Shown: positions 59,136 to 64,000 of the stretch, in pieces
Layout of the letters: each line of letters opens with the position of its first letter
Position numbering within the stretch: position 1 is the stretch's first letter
Assembly: GCF_002865645.1 (NCBI RefSeq)
Contig: NW_020194539.1
Span: 62,001-126,000, forward strand
Reading direction: 5' to 3'
Origin: Hyaloscypha bicolor E
Lineage: Eukaryota > Ascomycota > Leotiomycetes > Helotiales > Hyaloscyphaceae
Length of the DNA: 64,000 nucleotides
Program-made: the position numbers and the translations under genes
The notes under the pieces: generated by a model
The model's database searches: none
Told to the model about the DNA's origin: nothing
What the model saw: only the letters and a program-made list of their open reading frames with translations

Positions 59136-62100
59136 CAGGCTCGGCAAAAATACCTGAGGCATTGATACCGGTATCGATTCTACTGGTATTATTCAGGTAT
59201 TACTAAGCATCGATACTATTAATACCGGAATCGATTCCTTCACCGCTTTCTACCCCGCACCCTTTAATTTTTACTCTCTTCACTTCTCTCACCTCACATC
59301 AGAATTCCATTTGGATCACACTCTCAAAATGTCTTCTTCGCATGAGCTAGACTCTTCCTTTATAGCTTCTGCTGCTTCAGTAGAGCTAGAATCAACTATA
59401 ACTTCCCAGAGCCGAAAATGGAGAGCCGCTGTTTGGAAGTACTATCGTGAACCCACTGAGAAGGAGAACCAAGCTAACCTTTACTATACTTACTATACCG
59501 ATTTAACGAGATCACCATATGGCACTTCTCTTTTAGAGAATATAAAGAAGCATATAAAAGTCACCCACAAAATTGCTATTGAGCGTACTTTAAGCAAGAA
59601 CCAAGTAGCAGTCAATTCGTAATTAAAGCAATATTATTACCAAGCTACTAGATCAAGCGAGCAAGAAGAGCTTAATACCGAGATCCTGGAAGCCTATCTG
59701 AATACCTCAATTATTACGGAAGCCTTAATTACTCTTATTATTATACGGAATCTGTCCTATACTCTTATTAAATAGCCAGAGTTCCATACCTTTTGCCAAG
59801 TACTCAATCGAGCTATTAAGGGCAAAATTACGACTTCTCATTCAGGAATTACTAGCTCAGTCAAAGAAGCTTGGGAGCGGCACCAGGATACCGTATAACA
59901 AGTTCTCCAGGCTATACTCTCACTTATTTATATCTCTCTTAATATCTGGACCTCTCTAAATCGATTACTTTTACTTATAATCTATAGCCATTTTACTATA
60001 TATAATAGAAAGCAATAAAAGGTTTTTCTCGCTTTAAAGAAGGTTTCTGGCTATAGCTCAGAGGCTTAAATGGCAATCTTTTAGCCAGTCCTTCAAGATT
60101 ATAGTATTACTTATAAGCTTGGAGCTATTATAAGTAATAATGCCTCTATAAATAATATTCTTTATTAACTGGTTTAAAAGAAGTTCAAGAATAAGCTTAG
60201 CTTAAATTAGGAGGCAGATTACTAGTATATTTGCTATTTAGGCTATATTATTAATCTGGTTATATAAGCCTTTTTATTTACGAATTAGATTAGCTTAGAA
60301 AGCCTTAATTCGTATAATAAGTAGAAGCAAGCTAGAGTCTTTAATATAATAGAGGTAATAAGGGCTTAGTTCAGGCTAATAAGTTCCCTTAGTTAAGTAT
60401 ATAATATTATAATTTATATTTATAGATTAGCTAGAAGAATAGAGGAGTTTCGTATACTTATAAAAAGACTAATTCCAATAGATAATTATATAAGATAGAA
60501 TAGCTAGTATTAGATACTTTATATACTGCTTAACTTAAGGCCTATAGTAGAAAGGTATTATTAAAACTATAAGAAGAAGCTTAAGAAAGATATCTTAACT
60601 TCTAAAGATTAGAAAAAGCTTCGTATAATTAAGAAGTTCCTTAAACCCTTTATATAAGCTATTCTTACTACTAAGGGCTTAACTTCCCTTAATTCTACTC
60701 TCTTTATAATAGATATCTTAATTAAATACTTTTAAGAGGAGAATATAAGTTCTCCTTTTCCCTTATATAACTATACTAATTCTAATAGGCTAAATATTAA
60801 AAGAGGAAAGATATAGAGGGAAGGAACTTTCTTTACCGGATTAAAGTAATATATAGTATTTTGAATAATTATTATATAAGAACTAATATATTTCCAGTTT
60901 ATACTACTATATTAATTTTAAATTCTTGTAATTATATAAGATATATTGAGATATACTAGCTAAAGAAATAGTTAAAGCCAGTTCTAGCTAAGGTTAAGAA
61001 GCTTTAGGAGAGATATAGGGAAAGAGCTATTATTATATCTACTTTACTAGCTTTTTCGCATAATAGCTCGTCTTATAAGAGACTAGAACTAGATATATAT
61101 AATTATATTACCTTATCTCTTATAGTAAGAGCTCGGCCCGCAAGTTAAGACGAGTTTGAGGACTATAACTCACTGGAATTATATAATTCTGGTAAAAAGA
61201 GGGCTCTTATATAGTAGTGCCAGGATATATAGAGGTAATACTAGCTAAGGCTCTTTCTTATAGCTATTAATATCCTCTCAATTCCACTAATAAGCAATGA
61301 GCTAGAGAGAGTATTTTCAGGGGGACGTTATATAGTAAGCTGGGATAGGGTATAATTAGAGGCAGAGATAATTAAGATATAAGAGTGCTTAAAGTATTAG
61401 AAGAGAAGCGGAATTCTAAATACTTTCCTTAAGACTAGTTAGGGAAAAATCAAAAAAGGGCAAATATTAAGAGCTTAATATAATCTATTAGGTATTATAT
61501 AAAAGCCAGGCAATTATATAATATAATAAGAGTAGTCCTATCTATTTATTTATAATAGAAGGAATACTTTGGCCAGGGTAATATCCAGGCTTTAAAACCC
61601 GGCTACTTCGTATAATTTGAGGGGGTTTAGGCTATCCTCTACTATTACTCTCTTCTCTATTATTATTAATATCTCGAGCACTATATTGGGTCGCATAACT
61701 ATAATAAATATAGTTACTATATACTTTATATTACTCTTCTCCAGAAATCCTTAAGCACTTCTCAAAAATACCTTAACTATTTTGGCAAGTAGTATAAGAA
61801 GTACGAATATTAACTTGGCTACTATATTATTTAGTATAGATTATATAAAGTATAAAGAAGTAACTTATACTTATTAAGTCAAGATTATATTAAGAACCTT
61901 AGAAAGAAGCAGGGCATTAAAGATACCAGGAGTATAGGGACCCTTAATTTCAATATCTAAGGGAGCAGAATTGGCGATATTAAAGGTATTTCGCTATTAA
62001 GGACTACTAGTAATAATAGATGGCTCTAGTTTATTGCCTCCTATATAAAGGAAGTAATGAATATTATTATAGCTATCCAGGCAAGTCCAGATTACCAGAT

Positions 62101-62523
62101 CTTGCTGAGCTTGCTATTAAGCTACTATTTTATTGAGCTTGACTAGTGTATATATGCGTATATATACGTATATATATGTAAATATATATATATATATACA
62201 TGTGAAATAGAGGGTATATGGAAAGTATATATAAGTTGGAGAGAGAATTAGGAGCTGAGAGCTTATTTTAAAGGTATCTGAAATTATTAATAACTAAAAT
62301 GGGAGCATAAATGACTCAGATTAAGCTATATTGCGTCATATAAAGCTGTAATTCATGTAGTTATTTGGTATAATTCGGACGAAGGTATCAAAATTAGCTG
62401 GGGCCTTAGAAATAGGGCAAATACTTACTAAGAATCGATTCCGGAATCGATAGTATCGATACCTTACGATTCTGGCATCGATACCTATCGATACCGGAAA
62501 TTAAGGAATTTTTGCCGAGCCTG
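59136..62523 (+). mobile_element. hAT DNA transposon with exact 8-bp TSD
   Basis: Ends CAGGCTCGGCAAAAAT are matched by the inverse at 62523, and the 8-bp duplication atatacgg (59128-59135 and 62524-62531) is the hallmark of hAT. Length 3388 bp. Subterminal clusters of ATCGATACCGG/CCGGTATCGAT lie at about 59165-59235 and 62433-62500. A long AT palindrome lies at about 62150-62200. The interior is RIP-degraded. Confidence 0.95.
59329..61500 (+). pseudogene. hAT transposase, broken
   Basis: ATG 59329 (MSSSHELDSSFIASAASVEL). An open stretch of 102 codons with a BED-like WRAAVWKYYREP...HIK region runs to a TAA that was probably CAA. The frame then continues with interruptions: AIISNNASINN (catalytic-region D-N-A-S-N-N), and a C-terminal dimerisation domain with LERVFSG near 61295 and VQLEAEIIKIQECLKY near 61347-61395. 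All major hAT blocks are in order, but it is inactive. Confidence 0.88.
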
Positions 62524-62531
62524 ATATACGG

Positions 62532-63156
62532 CACCCACGCGACCTGAGTCTTCTAAAAGCAGAAAATTGATTAGGGATGGCACAGTGCCTGCCTATATAT
62601 TCACCATCAACGTGCGTTCCTCCGTGGCCGAGAATATCACCAAACAGAACCCACAGAAACGAGGCACGATCCATATTTACAGTCTGGCAGACTTTCGTGA
62701 GACTAAAAACACTATTTCTATTGGAGAACGGCTCAAATTAGACCCTTCTGGATGTTTTCATTCTGCTAGAAATAAACATTCAAAGCTTCTGTCGACCCTG
62801 CGGCGTTGATATCACGTTCGAAGTCCTCGCCTGCTTCAATTGCAAAATCCAGATGAGACAGAGTCACCTGAGCTCCCTCCCGAAGACTCGAAGAGCTAAG
62901 GCATGGGCCGTGGAGGTGAGATTTTTAATCTGAAAGTGGCACGAAGGTGAGCATTCTATTCCTGAGGGCAAGCAATAAGGTGAGCTTACCTGGCGACTAT
63001 TCAACGGCTTCTGCACCAGAGATTCAAGGCCACTGTTACTACATACTAGCAGGCCTTGAGGTTTTGTAGCCTTCCCCAGGAAGTACGTACGGCGAATACA
63101 TTATTCTCAAGGTGCAAAAGTATTGCTTGATAGTGAGGCTAAAGTCGTAACCCACC
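62532..63156. other. Unassigned sequence downstream of the transcription-factor fragment
   Basis: Normal-GC sequence. An 80-codon plus-strand ORF (62567-62809) reads weakly protein-like but has no domain. It may include the 3' UTR of the minus-strand transcription-factor fragment. Confidence 0.4.
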
Positions 63157-63813
63157 TCACTCACCGCGAAGTCCTGTTACTCGAAATTCCGCACATCTCT
63201 TTGAGCTCAGCTCCTGAATTCTCCCAACAAATTCTTCCAATGATAGTATGCTCTTACTTCCTATTCCAGGCACCTCATCAACACGAACATGCTTCTCTGC
63301 AGCGTTTTTAGCCACCTCTGCTTCTCTCTTTAAAGCTCTGAGGGACTCCGCCATCTTCGCCACATCTTGAGCCCTTGAGGTATCGTTGAGGAAATTTAGC
63401 AAGGTGAACGCAGGTTCCACCAGCTCTAAATCTTTTAGCTCATGTTGTGTAGTTGTTGGACCAGAAATAGCATGTGTCAGCATGAGAGTGCAAGCTGATG
63501 TGATAATATCTAGAAGGAGCCAAACGTGAGCAAAGTCACCCTGCGGTAGTAGCTGGAGAAGCTGCATCGACTCTCGCGCCTGTACAAGACACAACGCATC
63601 GAGATCGGCTGTGTGAGCTAGGCGACGCACAGTATCCAACGCGTGAAAATAGGTGAACTTCAAAATAACGCTATGTAGCAAGATGAAAAAGCTAGGCGCT
63701 TCATGTGTAGTGTTGAATTTTTCGATGAGAAGCATGCATGGAATACTTTGCTTCCAGGCTTCTAGCGTAGTGACCAATTCTTTCGCGGTGCTCTGGTTGA
63801 CCATAGCGACCAA
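63157..63813 (-). pseudogene. C-terminal part of a fungal-type (Zn2Cys6/MHR) transcription factor
   Basis: A 218-codon minus-strand open stretch with LHSVILKFTYFHALDTVRRL, CLVQARESMQLLQLLPQGDF and AHVWLLLDIITSACTLMLTH. The helical pattern, with paired tyrosine/phenylalanine residues and the late FxxLNFLNDTSRAQDVAKMA segment, fits the end of the fungal-specific regulatory (MHR) domain. There is no zinc cluster in the window. Upstream lies a TAG and then the repeat at 63851, so either the 5' part is cut off by a repeat insertion or GCATAG is a 3' splice site and more exons lie beyond the edge. Confidence 0.65.
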
Positions 63814-63850
63814 AACCTTCTATGCCTGATTTTCGCCATTTTCGCCATTT

Positions 63851-64000
63851 TTCTAAGGCCACACCCAATTATTTTGACCCCATTATCTGAACTATACCAA
63901 ATAACTATGTGATTCACAGCTTCATATACTATTTCTAAGGCCCCAGCCAATTATTTTAGCCCTATAGTCTGAACTATACTAAATAACTATATGATTCACA
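63851..64000. repeat. 82-bp tandem repeat related to the hAT 3' subterminal region
   Basis: Copies begin at 63851 and 63933 (TTCTAAGGCC...), the second cut by the window edge. In reverse orientation they match 62345-62416 of the hAT element (GTTATTTGGTATA, AAAATTAGCTGGGGCCTTAGAAA). A related element may begin just past the edge. Confidence 0.8.

Noticed and set aside
51574..62523. Starship-type giant element
   Set aside because: No tyrosine-recombinase captain was seen; the region is explained by one pogo-class and one hAT element with their own TIRs and duplications.

Overview
The window looks like nuclear DNA of a filamentous ascomycete (Pezizomycotina; a Leotiomycete is possible but not shown). 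Genes have short spliceosomal introns (mostly 49-91 bp) and fungal-type proteins: a RhoGAP, Rrs1, a DAP3-type mitoribosomal protein, C2H2 and fungal-type transcription factors. Blocks of moderate GC that carry the genes alternate with very AT-rich blocks of dead transposons. In those blocks CpA/TpG has mostly become TpA and CAG/TGG codons have become stops, the mark of repeat-induced point mutation (RIP).

Layout. 1-1300: normal sequence with the tail of an epimerase-like gene. 1310-26870: one nested transposon block. The oldest layer is a minus-strand hAT element (1310-3419, 9987-10384, about 26352-26870). A Ty1/copia element (3425-9981, TSD gtatt) and a 16-kb Ty3/gypsy element (10390-26346, TSD tttag) are inserted in it. 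The copia LTR at 3425 holds an unmutated solo LTR (3440-3674). The gypsy element holds a Fot1/pogo transposon (12936-15464) and a Helitron (about 17803-23979).

26870-30640: a multi-exon C2H2 zinc-finger gene (minus strand), then an AT-rich remnant. 30640-41340: the main gene island, with RhoGAP (+), RRS1 (-) sharing a 244-bp divergent promoter with the mitoribosomal DAP3/MRPS29-type gene (+), and an acidic coiled-coil protein (+). After an AT-rich remnant (41340-42100) comes a 1087-residue orphan protein (-) with a dense cysteine cluster.

47340-50724: a secreted, single-pass membrane protein gene split in its first exon by a 2.1-kb pogo/Tigger transposon (48306-50400). Taking out the element plus one TA, and splicing two introns, gives an open frame of 396 codons. 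51050-51410: two MITE-like elements. 51574-58638: a 7-kb pogo/Fot1 element with exact 185-bp TIRs, a second cysteine-rich (DUF3716-like) ORF remnant and two solo LTRs. 59136-62523: a hAT element with an exact 8-bp TSD. 63157-63813: the C-terminal part of a fungal transcription factor, cut off at its 5' side by an 82-bp tandem repeat related to the hAT 3' region.

I saw no tRNA, rRNA, CRISPR array, secondary-metabolite cluster or tyrosine-recombinase (Starship-type) captain. Function is concentrated in the 30-46 kb island. The rest is mainly a record of layered transposition and RIP. All assignments come from reading the sequence; no database search was run.
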